Position numbers and translations under genes: made by a program. Under the pieces are notes generated by a model. That model saw only the letters and a list, made by a program, of their open reading frames with translations. It had not been told where the DNA came from and did no database searches. Of a stretch of 64,000 nt of DNA, positions 10,757 through 19,238 are shown piece after piece. This stretch comes from Amycolatopsis sp. FDAARGOS 1241 (GTDB taxonomy: Bacteria; Actinomycetota; Actinomycetes; Mycobacteriales; Pseudonocardiaceae). The stretch lies in the NCBI RefSeq assembly GCF_016889705.1, contig NZ_CP069526.1, positions 868,001 through 932,000 of the forward strand, read 5' to 3'. Within the stretch, counting starts at the first letter, position 1. Every line of letters starts with the position of its first letter.

Positions 10757-11051
10757 CTGGGGTGTCTCCCGTGGCTCGTGTTGGCGTGGGGGCGCGGTGA
10801 TGGCATGCGGTCCTCCTGTCGAGCGCGGATGGGCGGTCTGGGTTTGCCGCTGCCCGCGCTGCTTCGTAAACATGAAGGGCCCGGCTTACCCCGAGATCAG
10901 CACCCTGCCGACCAGTCGCTTCCGCACCGACGGCGCGTGCAGTGTCGAACTTCGTCTTGCAAAAGTGGTGGTCCAGCCCATCTGGCGAGTCCACCTCGAA
11001 CACGGACCAGCCGGTGCCGCGAACAACCAGGGCCGGGACTGCGTGTTCCAT
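10674..11051 (-). CDS. doubtful ORF, possible small AICE protein
   Basis: Its first part (MEHAVPALVVRGTGWSVFEV, then DSPDGLDHHFCKTKFDTARAV) looks protein-like with GC-biased third positions. The C-terminal part overlaps the preceding small gene and looks like a shadow. No good ribosome site is seen. It may be a real gene with a different end, or chance. Confidence 0.25.
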   Translation of the reverse strand: MEHAVPALVVRGTGWSVFEVDSPDGLDHHFCKTKFDTARAVGAEATGRQGADLGVSRALHVYEAARAAANPDRPSALDRRTACHHRAPTPTRATGDTPDGHPPHPKDGEREVGRRHGRSAACESR

Positions 11052-11128
11052 AACGTGTTCGTTGACGTCGTTTTACAAGCTGTGTCACGATTGCGGGTCC
11101 GATGGCCGATTTCAGGGGGAGTGAGGCC

Positions 11129-12004
11129 GTGAAGGGTTTGCTGGCGTACCGGAGAAGGCCACCGGCCGAGCCGTCGACGAGGGAGATCGACTTCACCCGA
11201 AGGTGGCTGGCTCGGCGCGGAGTCGCGGTGTCCCTGCCGACCCGGCTTCTGTGCATCCGGATCGCCGCGCACGCCGCGCCTTCGACGTTGGCGCGCACGT
11301 TCGTGGTCTACGTTGTGCTCGCTGTCGCCGGTGCCGTGGGATACCAGAGCCTCCAGTACCTGCCGGGGGTGCAGGGTCGTGAAATGACCGCGGGCACCAG
11401 CCTCTACTTCGTATACGCCGCATTCCAGATCGGCGTGTGGCGCGCGCGGCGCGTTCGCGAGCGTAACCTCGCAGTCCTGGTGCCTCACCGTCTCACCGGA
11501 GTCGCACGGCCGACCGGCGTGGTCGACGGCTGGTACGGGGCGACGGCCGCCACGACCTTCGCGGGCGGAGCGCTGCTGGCGCTGTCGATGTTCGTTGCAG
11601 TGCCTGGCGCGCGGACCTACGCGTGGAGCTGGCTCGGCCTGCTCACCCTCGGCGCGCTCTGCACCGGCGTCATCGTGCGCGCCACCTTGCGCGAGCCCGT
11701 GATCGCCGAGGACGACGAGTCCCTCGCCGCCGACGGGTTGCTACGGCGTGAGGCGATCCAGCGCACCGCGCCCGCCGGCTACTCGGCGCTGGTGCTGTTC
11801 GACGTGTTCGGAGAAGGCCGCCAGCCGCACGCCTACACGACCCTGCTCATCGGCTACGTGGCACTGTGCCTCGCGCTTCAGTGTGCGGCCGCGATCACCC
11901 AACGGCGGCGGAAACTGCCGCCGGGACACTACGGCACGGTAGAAACCGCAATCGCGCCAGCCGAGACCGCGGCCGACGTGTGGAAGCCCCCCGTCCGCGG
12001 CTGA
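11129..12004 (+). CDS. hypothetical multi-pass membrane protein of the AICE
   Basis: 291 residues. An Arg-rich N-terminus (MKGLLAYRRR) precedes about five predicted membrane segments, including TFVVYVVLAVAGAVGY, TSLYFVYAAFQIGVW, TFAGGALLALSMFVAV, WLGLLTLGALCTGVIV and TLLIGYVALCLALQCAAAIT. GTG 11129 was chosen because GGGGGAG lies nine bases upstream; ATG 11102 is in frame but lacks one. I do not recognise a family. As the only plus-strand gene in the left part of the element, it may be cargo or an exclusion-type membrane protein; that is a guess. Confidence 0.65.
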   Translation: MKGLLAYRRRPPAEPSTREIDFTRRWLARRGVAVSLPTRLLCIRIAAHAAPSTLARTFVVYVVLAVAGAVGYQSLQYLPGVQGREMTAGTSLYFVYAAFQIGVWRARRVRERNLAVLVPHRLTGVARPTGVVDGWYGATAATTFAGGALLALSMFVAVPGARTYAWSWLGLLTLGALCTGVIVRATLREPVIAEDDESLAADGLLRREAIQRTAPAGYSALVLFDVFGEGRQPHAYTTLLIGYVALCLALQCAAAITQRRRKLPPGHYGTVETAIAPAETAADVWKPPVRG

Positions 12005-12167
12005 GCGTCCGTCAGCCAACCGGCGGCGGCTGCGCCAGTGCGGGGTTCAGCTTTGCAGGCAAACACCTTGCACGCTCGCGCGGTACCCGTCTCCAGGGGT
12101 TTCGCGGGCCTTAAGCAGAGGGGGTAGCGGATACGGCGGGGGTGACGGTATTTGCTCTCCGCCGGTA

Positions 12168-12304
12168 CGAACTAACGAACTAACGAACTAAGTGCCTGAC
12201 CTGGGGTTTCTCTGGGGACTTAGTTCGTACCGTACGAACTAAATCAGTCGGGCTGACAGCGTTTGCGCTGGTCAGTGATTTAGTTCGTTAGTTCGTTTAG
12301 TTCG
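12168..12304. repeat. symmetrical iteron array, eight copies of CGAACTAA/TTAGTTCG; candidate AICE replication origin
   Basis: Three head-to-tail CGAACTAA copies (12168-12191) are followed by a perfect inverted pair with an 11-bp arm and one central base (12220-12242), then three TTAGTTCG copies in the opposite orientation (12280-12287, 12288-12295, 12297-12304). The last copy overlaps the stop codon of the DUF3987-like replication gene. Iterons beside a replication gene suggest an origin or Rep autoregulatory site. The stretch 12005-12167 shows no gene. Confidence 0.8.
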
Positions 12305-13613
12305 TAGGGGCTGCAGGTGCAGCGACTGTGTAGATCTCGATCGGCCGGCCGCGGCCGCTGGCCGGCGGTTGGGTGGTGACGGTGATCTGCCCGGCGGCTT
12401 TGAGCTGGTCGAGCAGGGTGGTGATCTCGGCGGCGGGGGTGTTGCCGCGGAAGTACTCCGCCGTAATCGCCTTGCGGGTCCGGCCGTCCGCGCCGGCCGC
12501 GCCGATCCACGCGGCGAGCTTCGTCAGGGCGGTGGTGTCGGTGAAGACGGCGCGGGCGGAGGCGATGGAGTAGCGGACCAGCGCGGCGGCGGCGGTCAGG
12601 TGCGCCACTCCGATCGTGGGGGTGCCGTCGAGTGCGGCGTGGATGCCGGCGATGCGTAGGCAGTTCGGTGCTGCGCGGGAGGAGAACTCCTCCACCGGTC
12701 CGCCTTCGGCGTCGCCGTGGTCGCCTCCGAGTTCGATGTAGAGCCGTCGCCACAGTTGGACCGCGTCGTCGGTGAATCCGAGGGTCCCGAATCGCGCCCC
12801 TTCGGTGAGCCGCTCGTGCAGCTCGGAGCCGAGCCGGTCGATCAGGTTCGGGTCCGCGCCTTGGGAGAAGGGCAGGAACTGGCATTGGGCGACGGCGATG
12901 GGCAGGAACCGGTTGTAGGTGCCGCCGGCGAGGTCGGAGGCGGACACCTTGGCGCGGAACTCCTTCGGGGTGATGTGTCCGAGGATGCCGACGTGGGTGT
13001 CCTTGGCGATGCGCGCGGACACGGCGAGGGTGGACAGGTCCCCGCCGTCCCATGCGTTCCGCAAGGTGGCCGAGAGCGAGTTGCCCTCGCGCTTCATCCG
13101 CTGCATGACCCCGGCCCACTCGGCCTCGAACACCAACAGCCGCTTGTCCCCCGGCGGCAGCGCGCCGGGTGCGCGCTTGCCGTCGTCGTCGGGGCCGTCT
13201 TCGTCGGCGGCGAACATCGCGGCGAGCCCTTCCCCGGAGGTGAGCCCGGAGCGGACGTTGACCGTCATGAACTCCGCATCTGCGGCGGTGAGCACCCGCC
13301 GTGCCGAGCCCCACCCGGCCCCTTTCCGCCCGCCCCCGGTGCGGCCCACGATCAGCGGCCACACCAACAGCGGGTGCGAGTCGTCCCCGGCCCGCACATG
13401 CGGGGAGCGTCCCAAGTGGACACCCGCGGCGCAGATCAGTGAGGCGAGGATGCCGATCGGGTCCGCCTCGGTGGTGGGCGCGATCTGGTGGGTGATCCAT
13501 CCCAAGTAAGTGTCGTAGACCGCGGAGTCCAGCCCCGGCAACGCCTTGCGGGCGTGGGCGACCTGCGCGCGGGCGCGTTCTTCGGTGTCGGTCAGGTCGG
13601 CGGTCGCGGGCAT
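12297..13613 (-). CDS. DUF3987-like replication protein (helicase/ATPase-like) of the AICE
   Basis: 438 residues from ATG 13613, which has GGAGGAGG directly upstream; an in-frame ATG at 13676 would add 21 residues. A glycine-rich VGRTGGGRKGAG resembles a modified P-loop. Further blocks are LLVFEAEWAGVMQRMKREGN, LSATLRNAWDGGDL and VGILGHITPKEF, typical of DUF3987 proteins found next to primase-polymerase genes in actinobacterial elements. A winged-helix-like C-terminus follows. With the upstream prim-pol gene it probably initiates replication of the excised circle at the iterons that overlap its 3' end. Confidence 0.75.
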   Translation of the reverse strand: MPATADLTDTEERARAQVAHARKALPGLDSAVYDTYLGWITHQIAPTTEADPIGILASLICAAGVHLGRSPHVRAGDDSHPLLVWPLIVGRTGGGRKGAGWGSARRVLTAADAEFMTVNVRSGLTSGEGLAAMFAADEDGPDDDGKRAPGALPPGDKRLLVFEAEWAGVMQRMKREGNSLSATLRNAWDGGDLSTLAVSARIAKDTHVGILGHITPKEFRAKVSASDLAGGTYNRFLPIAVAQCQFLPFSQGADPNLIDRLGSELHERLTEGARFGTLGFTDDAVQLWRRLYIELGGDHGDAEGGPVEEFSSRAAPNCLRIAGIHAALDGTPTIGVAHLTAAAALVRYSIASARAVFTDTTALTKLAAWIGAAGADGRTRKAITAEYFRGNTPAAEITTLLDQLKAAGQITVTTQPPASGRGRPIEIYTVAAPAAPTN

Positions 13614-13730
13614 GGCACCTCCTCCGGTGGCTGGGTTGGGCGGGACCGACCGCAGCGGGCGGGCGGGGCTGGTCATCGGCGTGGTGTCCCTTCCGATGGA
13701 TGAGCGGTCAGGCGGGGGTCGGCGCGGTGG

Positions 13731-14591
13731 TCACGCGGCCCGGCGAGCGATGGGGTTGCGGGTGCCTGCGGACAGCCCGGCGTCGACGACGCGGGCGACT
13801 TCCCTTGCGGTGCAGTCACATCCGGCGGTGACCATGTGCCCGGCCGCCTCGATCAGCGCGGCGCGGGCGGTGGCGTGGTCGATCAGGTCAGCCCCGACCT
13901 TGCGGCCGATGGTGTAGGCCGCGGCGGACAGCACGGCGTTGTGCTGCTCTGGTGCGGCCGTACGGATGCGTTCACACTCCCCGGCAAGTGCCGCCGACCC
14001 ATAGCGGTTCGGGTCCACAGCGCGGATCTCACGAGGCGCTGAGATCGCCGTAGACGCGCGTTCGGCGCACGCCTGGACCAACCACCCCGGCAGCTCGACC
14101 GGATCGGTCTCGTCGCACAGCTCCCATCCGCCGACGTCGGCGACCGACCCCGGCCCCACCACGTATCCGCCGTGCGCTCGCACGTCGACGCGCGGGGCGA
14201 GTTGACTGGCGCTGCTGCGCAGGTGGGTGCCGGCCGGGGCGAGGTAGTACAGGTGCTGGCCGCCGGAGGGGGTGGTGACGGTGTAGGTCGCGGGGAGCGG
14301 CCCGCCACGCTGGGCGGCGAGGTCGGCGAGCGCGGTCGCGCCGTCGGGTCCGGGCTGTCCGGGTTTGGGCTGGTCCAGGTCGATCACGACCAGCCCGGCC
14401 GGGCCGGTGGCGACGGCGACGTTCCAGCGGTCGGCGGTCCAGCAGCGGCGGATACGGGCGGGATCGGTCGTGGCGCGGGTTTCCCATTCCCGCACCGCGG
14501 GCTGCTTGCGCCCCGGCACGAGCGGGAACACCGGCCACCGCATCGCGGCGAGGTAGAGCGCCCATTCCAGAAACGTGTCCGTGGTGTCCAC
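13731..14591 (-). CDS. bifunctional primase-polymerase (RepPP-type AICE replication protein)
   Basis: 286 residues. The N-terminal prim-pol domain shows WPVFPLVPGRKQP, the catalytic LVVIDLDQPKPG acidic motif, TPSGGQHLYYL and GYVVGPGSV. The C-terminus, AALIEAAGHM and beyond, is a helical module. Prim-pol replicases define one of the known AICE replication classes. GTG 14591 was chosen because GGAGGAG is seven bases upstream; the frame extends to TTG 14612. It lies immediately upstream of the DUF3987-like gene, probably as one transcription unit. Confidence 0.88.
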   Translation of the reverse strand: MDTTDTFLEWALYLAAMRWPVFPLVPGRKQPAVREWETRATTDPARIRRCWTADRWNVAVATGPAGLVVIDLDQPKPGQPGPDGATALADLAAQRGGPLPATYTVTTPSGGQHLYYLAPAGTHLRSSASQLAPRVDVRAHGGYVVGPGSVADVGGWELCDETDPVELPGWLVQACAERASTAISAPREIRAVDPNRYGSAALAGECERIRTAAPEQHNAVLSAAAYTIGRKVGADLIDHATARAALIEAAGHMVTAGCDCTAREVARVVDAGLSAGTRNPIARRAA

Positions 14592-14649
14592 GGTGGTCTC
14601 CTCCGAAATCAATTACGGTGAGTGATAGCCTGTGGGTGTGAGCGGGTTG

Positions 14650-14788
14650 TGACACTTGCGGGAGTGGCACCCGGGGGTGGCTTCTAGGCGGTCTGGTGCC
14701 GTCACCAGCACGGAGCCGGGGAAGTGTCACAACCGTCATCGCGGCTGTTCGGGGGATTCTGCGAAGTGTCATCGGCTCCGTGACACTT
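14650..14788. repeat. four 8-bp AAGTGTCA repeats downstream of traB; candidate TraB recognition locus (clt)
   Basis: Copies: TGACACTT at 14650-14657 and 14781-14788, AAGTGTCA at 14722-14729 and 14764-14771. They form two inverted pairs with 9-11-bp arms. A fifth copy lies inside the 3' part of traB at 15219-15226. In Streptomyces plasmids TraB binds clusters of an 8-bp motif near the 3' end of its own gene, which this arrangement resembles. The motif itself is not one I recognise. The gap 14592-14825 has no gene. Confidence 0.6.
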
Positions 14789-14825
14789 CACGGGCGAGAC
14801 ACCGCATCCCGGCTCAGCCTGATAG

Positions 14826-17099
14826 TTACTGTCCGTGTTCGATGGTGGCTTGCTGCTTGTCGATGGCGGCGGTGATGTCGGCGAAGCGGTAGCCGCGTTT
14901 TTGGACGTCCTCGCCGTTGTCTCCGGGGACGCGGACGGGGCCGGGTTTGAGACCGACGTCGCGGAAGTCCTGGGCGAGGGCCTTGCCGGAGCCGCGGCCC
15001 AGCGCCTCGGCGAGTTCGTCGGAGGACACCGCGTCGCGGGCGTCGGTGTCGCCGGCCTGCCAGGCGGCGAGGTCGTCGGCGAGGTAGTCGAGCACCTCGC
15101 CGAGCACGCCGAGGCGGGCGCGGCGCTGTTCGTCGTCGAACGCGGCCCGCTGCGCCAGCGCGGCGTCCTCCGGGCTGGTGGCGCCCGAGACCTGCGTGAG
15201 GGTGAGGCCGGCGGCGGAAAGTGTCACAGCGTCCCACTCCGGCCGCCCCGCAGCGGCGGCGCGGCGGGCGCGCTGGGCGGCGACGGTGTTGTCGATCCAG
15301 AGCACGCGGGTGGGGATCGGTTCGTCGCCTTCCATGCAGCCTTCCAGGAAGAACGTGCCGGTGTCGTTGAGCCGCGAGCCGCGTTTGGGCCGGTAGTTGC
15401 CCGGGGTGTAGCCCTCGCTGGTGGCGTTGTCTCCGAACAGCAGGCGGGTCTGGTAGTCGGCCAGGCCTGGGCCGGCGGCCTTGAACGCCACCTCCGCCGC
15501 GACCGAGTCACCGAGGGCGTCCTTCTTCGCCGATTGGGAGGCGAAGATGATGACCACCCCGGCCTTGCGCGCGACCCGCAGCAACGCCACCGCCAACGCC
15601 TTGCCCTCCTTGGTCAGCCGCGGGAACTCGTCCAGCACCACCACCAGGGCCGGGTGCTGCGGGGAGGGCTGCCACTCATCGCCCATGCCGAGCCGGTCCT
15701 TGATGCGGGTACGGGCGTTGGCGATGCGCAACGCCGTCTCCAGCGCCACCTCGCAGTCCTCAGGGGACAGTGCCCGCAGTCCCATCGCGTCGGCCTGCGG
15801 TGCCTGGCCGACACCGGAGGGGTCCAGATCCCACAGAATCGCGTCATTGGTGTGGGCGAGACCGTCCACAATGGCGCGGATCTTGCCGGACTTCCCACCG
15901 CCGGAGGCGGCCAGGATGATCGCGTGGGTGGACTGGAACGACGCGGACATGTTGCGCCCGTCCAGGCGCAACCCCAGCTCGATCGGGTCGGCCAGGCACC
16001 GCTCGCCCGGCCGGTAGACCGGCAGCGGCGGCATCGAGGCCCACGGGTCGGACTCGATGATGCGGGTGGTGAACCGGGCTCGCCGGTCGGTGTGCGGCTG
16101 CACCAGCACCCCGTTCTGGCGCACGTCGAGATCGGTCTCGATCTGCTCCAGCTTCTTGATCACGTCGGCGGGGCGCTTGCCCGAACCACCGACGATCTGC
16201 ATCTCCAGCTCCCACCCCCACGCGGTGCGCCTCCCGGTGATCGGGTTGACCTCGACACCCTGCGCCAGCAGGGAACGACGCAGCAGCTCCAGCGCGGCGC
16301 GGTCGTGGCGGGCCTCGGCGATGGGCAGCACCGGCAACGTGTCCCCGGCGTCGGCGACCGTGCCGACCCGCTTGCGGTTGCGCTTCTTCCACACCTTGCG
16401 CAGGTGGGCCCACCCGTTCACGGTCAGCGCGGCCAGCAGCCCGCCCGCGGTGGCCAGGTCGATCGTGGCCACGACCTGCCCGTACTCCCACACCGGCCAC
16501 CCGTTGAGGGCCCAGTCCACCACCGCCGGCACCTCCGCCAGGGTGACCAGCCCGTAGAACGCGGCGGCGGGCTTGCTGCTCAGCGCCCGGCCCAGCGTCG
16601 CCAGCTGCGCCTCGCGGCGGGCCTGCACCTGCATCTGGGCGGCGGCGCGCTCCGGGACCGGCTCGTGGCGGTGGCTGCCGCCCTCGCGGTGCTCGGCGGC
16701 CTTGCGCCAGTTGTGGAACTGCTCCCAGCTGGCCCACACCCCGACGACCGGGCCGGCCAGCACCCCCACCGTGTAGCCGGACACCCGCACCGCGGTGCGG
16801 GTCCGCTCGTGGGTGGCGACCGTCTTGGCGGTGCGCACCACGGTCACCACATCGTTGCGGTAGCCGCGGTAGCGCTCGATTGCCTTGGCCCGCTGAATCC
16901 GGGCGTACTCCTCGGCGGTGAGGAGGTCGCCGTCCATCACCTCGCCGTCGATCACCTGGGTGTCGGGCGCGGCCGGCGCGGTGTCGACGCGTCGAGTGGG
17001 CAGGTAGTGCACTTCGGCGATTTCGTTGTCGCTGTTCATGGGGGACCTCTCGCGCGTGGTCGTGGTGGTGGGGTGTTCGTCGTGGGGGTTCTGGCTCAT
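14826..17099 (-). CDS. TraB-like FtsK/SpoIIIE family DNA translocase for conjugal transfer
   Basis: 757 residues. Two or three membrane segments (about 105-125 and 180-230) are followed by the motor domain: Walker A LAASGGGKSGKIRAI near 397-405 and Walker B ALVVVLDEFPRL near 485-494, then FASQSAKKDALGD and RLLFGDNATSEGY. The C-terminal winged-helix-like region, with LAEALGRGSGKAL, would recognise DNA. Such proteins move double-stranded DNA between mycelia without a relaxase. ATG 17099 overlaps the stop of the upstream gene (TGATG); ATG 17039 (MNSDNEIAEV) also has a ribosome site, GAGAGG. Confidence 0.9.
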   Translation of the reverse strand: MSQNPHDEHPTTTTTRERSPMNSDNEIAEVHYLPTRRVDTAPAAPDTQVIDGEVMDGDLLTAEEYARIQRAKAIERYRGYRNDVVTVVRTAKTVATHERTRTAVRVSGYTVGVLAGPVVGVWASWEQFHNWRKAAEHREGGSHRHEPVPERAAAQMQVQARREAQLATLGRALSSKPAAAFYGLVTLAEVPAVVDWALNGWPVWEYGQVVATIDLATAGGLLAALTVNGWAHLRKVWKKRNRKRVGTVADAGDTLPVLPIAEARHDRAALELLRRSLLAQGVEVNPITGRRTAWGWELEMQIVGGSGKRPADVIKKLEQIETDLDVRQNGVLVQPHTDRRARFTTRIIESDPWASMPPLPVYRPGERCLADPIELGLRLDGRNMSASFQSTHAIILAASGGGKSGKIRAIVDGLAHTNDAILWDLDPSGVGQAPQADAMGLRALSPEDCEVALETALRIANARTRIKDRLGMGDEWQPSPQHPALVVVLDEFPRLTKEGKALAVALLRVARKAGVVIIFASQSAKKDALGDSVAAEVAFKAAGPGLADYQTRLLFGDNATSEGYTPGNYRPKRGSRLNDTGTFFLEGCMEGDEPIPTRVLWIDNTVAAQRARRAAAAGRPEWDAVTLSAAGLTLTQVSGATSPEDAALAQRAAFDDEQRRARLGVLGEVLDYLADDLAAWQAGDTDARDAVSSDELAEALGRGSGKALAQDFRDVGLKPGPVRVPGDNGEDVQKRGYRFADITAAIDKQQATIEHGQ

Positions 17100-18187
17100 C
17101 ACGCCGCTCCCTTCACCTGCCGGGGGCGAAAGCCCTGGACCAAAGGCGCCACCCGGTAGGCGCGGCCGCGGTCCCCGCGGCCGTTCATCACGTGCCGGTA
17201 GATCGCGTAGCCGGTCGGGTCGGTGCCGAGTTCACCGGCCGCGACGGCCTGCTTCGTGGCGTCCAGAAGCGTCCGGACGTCCTCGGGCAACTCGGCCTCC
17301 GCCGGGCCGTCCTCGGCGTGTTTGCGCAGGTTGATCGTGCTCTGCGGTCGGGCAGACGGGTCGGTGTAGAGCCCGGTGATCGCCTCGGCGTAGAAGCCCT
17401 GCACGATCGGCAGCACCACCGCCGCCGCGACCCCGGCCAGCGGGACCACGATGTGCAGCGCGACGTCCTGCCACCGCACCCGTGGCGCGTCGAACTCCGG
17501 CGCCACGTTCATCAGCAGCGCCGCCCCCAACGCCCCGATCTCCACACCGAGGATTACGTGCTTGGCGCGCCCCGCCGTCGCCGACATCGCCGCCCCGAAC
17601 GCGGCCAGGTCACCCCGGGCGAGCAACAGCCCGATCACCAGCGCCGACAGCAGCGGGTCCACACCCCAGGCCACCAGCCATTGCGGCGACCACGCAGGCG
17701 CGGTGCCAGCGGCGAAATGCTGCACGTTGACGCACGTGTAGGCCATCGACAGGACCAGCACCGCCCAGCCGATCAGCGTCCAGCGCCGCCGACGGCGGCC
17801 CAGTTGCAGCGCGCGGACGTTGACGTCGGTCTCCCGCTCGCGCTGCCCGGCCGCCGACTTCGCGGCCGCGACCAGCTCGGCCGTGTCCCGCTCGCCCTTG
17901 CGCTCCAGCTCGCGTGCCCGCGCCTTGGTGTCCAGCTCGGCCAGCATGTCCGCCTCGGCCAGCTCCTGGTGACGCTCCAGCACCGCCTCAGACGGCAGCG
18001 CCCGGACCCGCTCGGCCTCGGCCGCGGCCGCCTCCAGCTCCCGCACCCGGCCGGTGTAGCCATCCGCCGGACGCTCCGGCGCACACTCGTCAACCTCGGC
18101 GCACCCCGGCTTCGGCGTCGGCCGGGCCACGATGGTCTCCACGTCGGCGGGCACCAGCAGCCCGCCGCGGCGAACGAACTCGCTCAT
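17099..18187 (-). CDS. DUF2637-domain spread/transfer membrane protein
   Basis: 362 residues. The N-terminal half is charged and coiled-coil-prone (residues about 45-130, rich in Glu/Arg/Ala). The DUF2637 block follows: WTLIGWAVLVLSMAYTCVNV, VDPLLSALVIGLLLARGD, VEIGALGAALLMNV and DVALHIVVPLAGVAAAVVL, four membrane helices. Proteins with this domain sit beside traB in Streptomyces-type elements and are thought to act in intramycelial spread. Its ATG overlaps the preceding stop (ATGA) and its stop overlaps the traB start. Confidence 0.8.
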   Translation of the reverse strand: MSEFVRRGGLLVPADVETIVARPTPKPGCAEVDECAPERPADGYTGRVRELEAAAAEAERVRALPSEAVLERHQELAEADMLAELDTKARARELERKGERDTAELVAAAKSAAGQRERETDVNVRALQLGRRRRRWTLIGWAVLVLSMAYTCVNVQHFAAGTAPAWSPQWLVAWGVDPLLSALVIGLLLARGDLAAFGAAMSATAGRAKHVILGVEIGALGAALLMNVAPEFDAPRVRWQDVALHIVVPLAGVAAAVVLPIVQGFYAEAITGLYTDPSARPQSTINLRKHAEDGPAEAELPEDVRTLLDATKQAVAAGELGTDPTGYAIYRHVMNGRGDRGRAYRVAPLVQGFRPRQVKGAA

Positions 18188-18483
18188 CGACCCTCACCCC
18201 CGGTGCGGCCGGCGCGGAACTCGCGGCAGGTGTGCAGCGCCCACAACAGCGCGACCACCCCGGAGAGCGGGGCGAACCACTCGGACGCGGTGAACGTCAG
18301 CACCAGCGGCACCGACACCCCGGTCAGCTCGCCCAGGTGGCAGCCCGCCCACACCGCCGTGCGGACAGTGCGCGTCGGGCCGTTCGCCGTCGCGGCGCGT
18401 GTCGGCAGCGGGGAAGCGGTGCCAACCAGCGGGCCCGTGGTCGTGTCCGGCGCCGGGGTGTTCTGCGGCTCAGGCATAGACAT
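18184..18483 (-). CDS. small Spd-like membrane protein
   Basis: 99 residues. A polar N-terminus of about 45 residues leads into a hydrophobic stretch (GVSVPLVLTFTASEWFAPLS, then GVVALLWALHT), probably two short helices. AAGGAGG lies seven bases before ATG 18483. It overlaps its neighbours on both sides by 4-14 bases, so it is embedded in the transfer operon. No family is recognised beyond position and topology. Confidence 0.7.
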   Translation of the reverse strand: MSMPEPQNTPAPDTTTGPLVGTASPLPTRAATANGPTRTVRTAVWAGCHLGELTGVSVPLVLTFTASEWFAPLSGVVALLWALHTCREFRAGRTGGEGR

Positions 18484-18718
18484 TGCCGGCCTCCTTCCTG
18501 GTGGTGTGGGCGTAGAAGTCGTTGACCGGGCGCCGTGGTGGGGTGCTGGCCTGCCGGGACGCGTAGCCGTCGATCAGGCCCAACGCGACCTCCAGCGCCA
18601 ATGCCACCAGCACCAACGGAATCCGGACCAGGTGCAGCGCCACGAACAGCAGCAGCGCGCCGGTGAACCGCAGCAGCCGCCACGTACCGAAGCGCTGCAA
18701 GACGTCGAATGTGCTCAT
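18470..18718 (-). CDS. small membrane protein of the transfer operon
   Basis: 82 residues. One long hydrophobic region (TGALLLFVALHLVRIPLVLV then ALALEVALGLIDGY) and a charged C-terminus. ATG 18718 overlaps the stop of the 32-residue ORF upstream. Position suggests a Spd-type spread protein; the sequence alone does not prove it. Confidence 0.7.
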   Translation of the reverse strand: MSTFDVLQRFGTWRLLRFTGALLLFVALHLVRIPLVLVALALEVALGLIDGYASRQASTPPRRPVNDFYAHTTRKEAGNVYA

Positions 18719-18813
18719 CGGTTGCCCTCCTTGCGGGCGGCTTCGCGGCGGGCGCGGTCGATCTCTTCCTGTTGGGTCTGCACGAGGTCGTGCCAGGCAC
18801 CGGAGTCGCTCAC
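18715..18813 (-). CDS. 32-residue peptide in the transfer operon
   Basis: GTG 18813 opens a short charged peptide, VSDSGAWHDLVQTQQEEI, ending RREAARKEGNR. GGAGGTG lies six bases upstream. Its start overlaps the stop of the RRQRL gene (GTGA) and its stop overlaps the next ATG (ATGA). Tight coupling on both sides argues that it is translated. It is predicted helical and amphipathic; function unknown. Confidence 0.55.
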   Translation of the reverse strand: MSDSGAWHDLVQTQQEEIDRARREAARKEGNR

Positions 18814-19238
18814 GCGGCCACCTCCATCCGGTCGGCTTCGTCGAGGTCGAAGCAGGTCCAGCACTGCCTGGTGCTGGTGGGCACGCAGTAGTCCTGGATG
18901 ACTCCGCAGTCCACGCAGGTGCGGCGGGCCTCCATCGCGTGGTCCATCTGCCCGGGCGCGGCGGTGCGCTTGGGGGCGGCCAGCTCGACGGAGAACAGCT
19001 CCGCCACGGTTTCGCGGGCGTAGGGCTTGACGTGGCGGAACACCAACAGCCCCTTAGGGTCCTGTCCGTTCGGCCGCATCCCGATCTCCCGTAGCTGCGA
19101 CTTCGTAAGCAGGGTCGAGGGGGCCTCGCCCCACCCGAACACCGGCAGCCCGTCGCGGAACCCGCGGCACAGGCACACGTGGTGCCTGGTGCCGTCGAAC
19201 ACCGTGGTCACCTCTTGCTTGCGGTTGCGGGGGTTCAC
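18810..19238 (-). CDS. RRQRL-motif zinc-binding protein
   Basis: 142 residues. The central block LLTKSQLREIGMRPNGQDP corresponds to the family's RRQLRxxGLRPGGQ motif (here TKSQLR). A C-terminal zinc ribbon has CVDCG and CWTC pairs. This family recurs in AICE transfer operons; its role there is not established. GTG 19238 overlaps the upstream stop (GTGA). A downstream in-frame GTG (VTTVFDG) is an alternative start. Confidence 0.75.
   Translation of the reverse strand: MNPRNRKQEVTTVFDGTRHHVCLCRGFRDGLPVFGWGEAPSTLLTKSQLREIGMRPNGQDPKGLLVFRHVKPYARETVAELFSVELAAPKRTAAPGQMDHAMEARRTCVDCGVIQDYCVPTSTRQCWTCFDLDEADRMEVAA

Noticed and set aside
10704-11132. 142-residue plus-strand ORF at the AICE left end
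   Set aside because: Poor protein-likeness, no ribosome site, and it lies opposite a better-supported minus-strand gene.
12168-12304. CRISPR array
   Set aside because: The repeats are 8-bp iterons without spacers of uniform length and no cas genes are present; no CRISPR was seen anywhere in the window.
14835-17159. 774-residue plus-strand frame opposite traB
   Set aside because: Antisense shadow; traB has Walker motifs and coupled neighbours.
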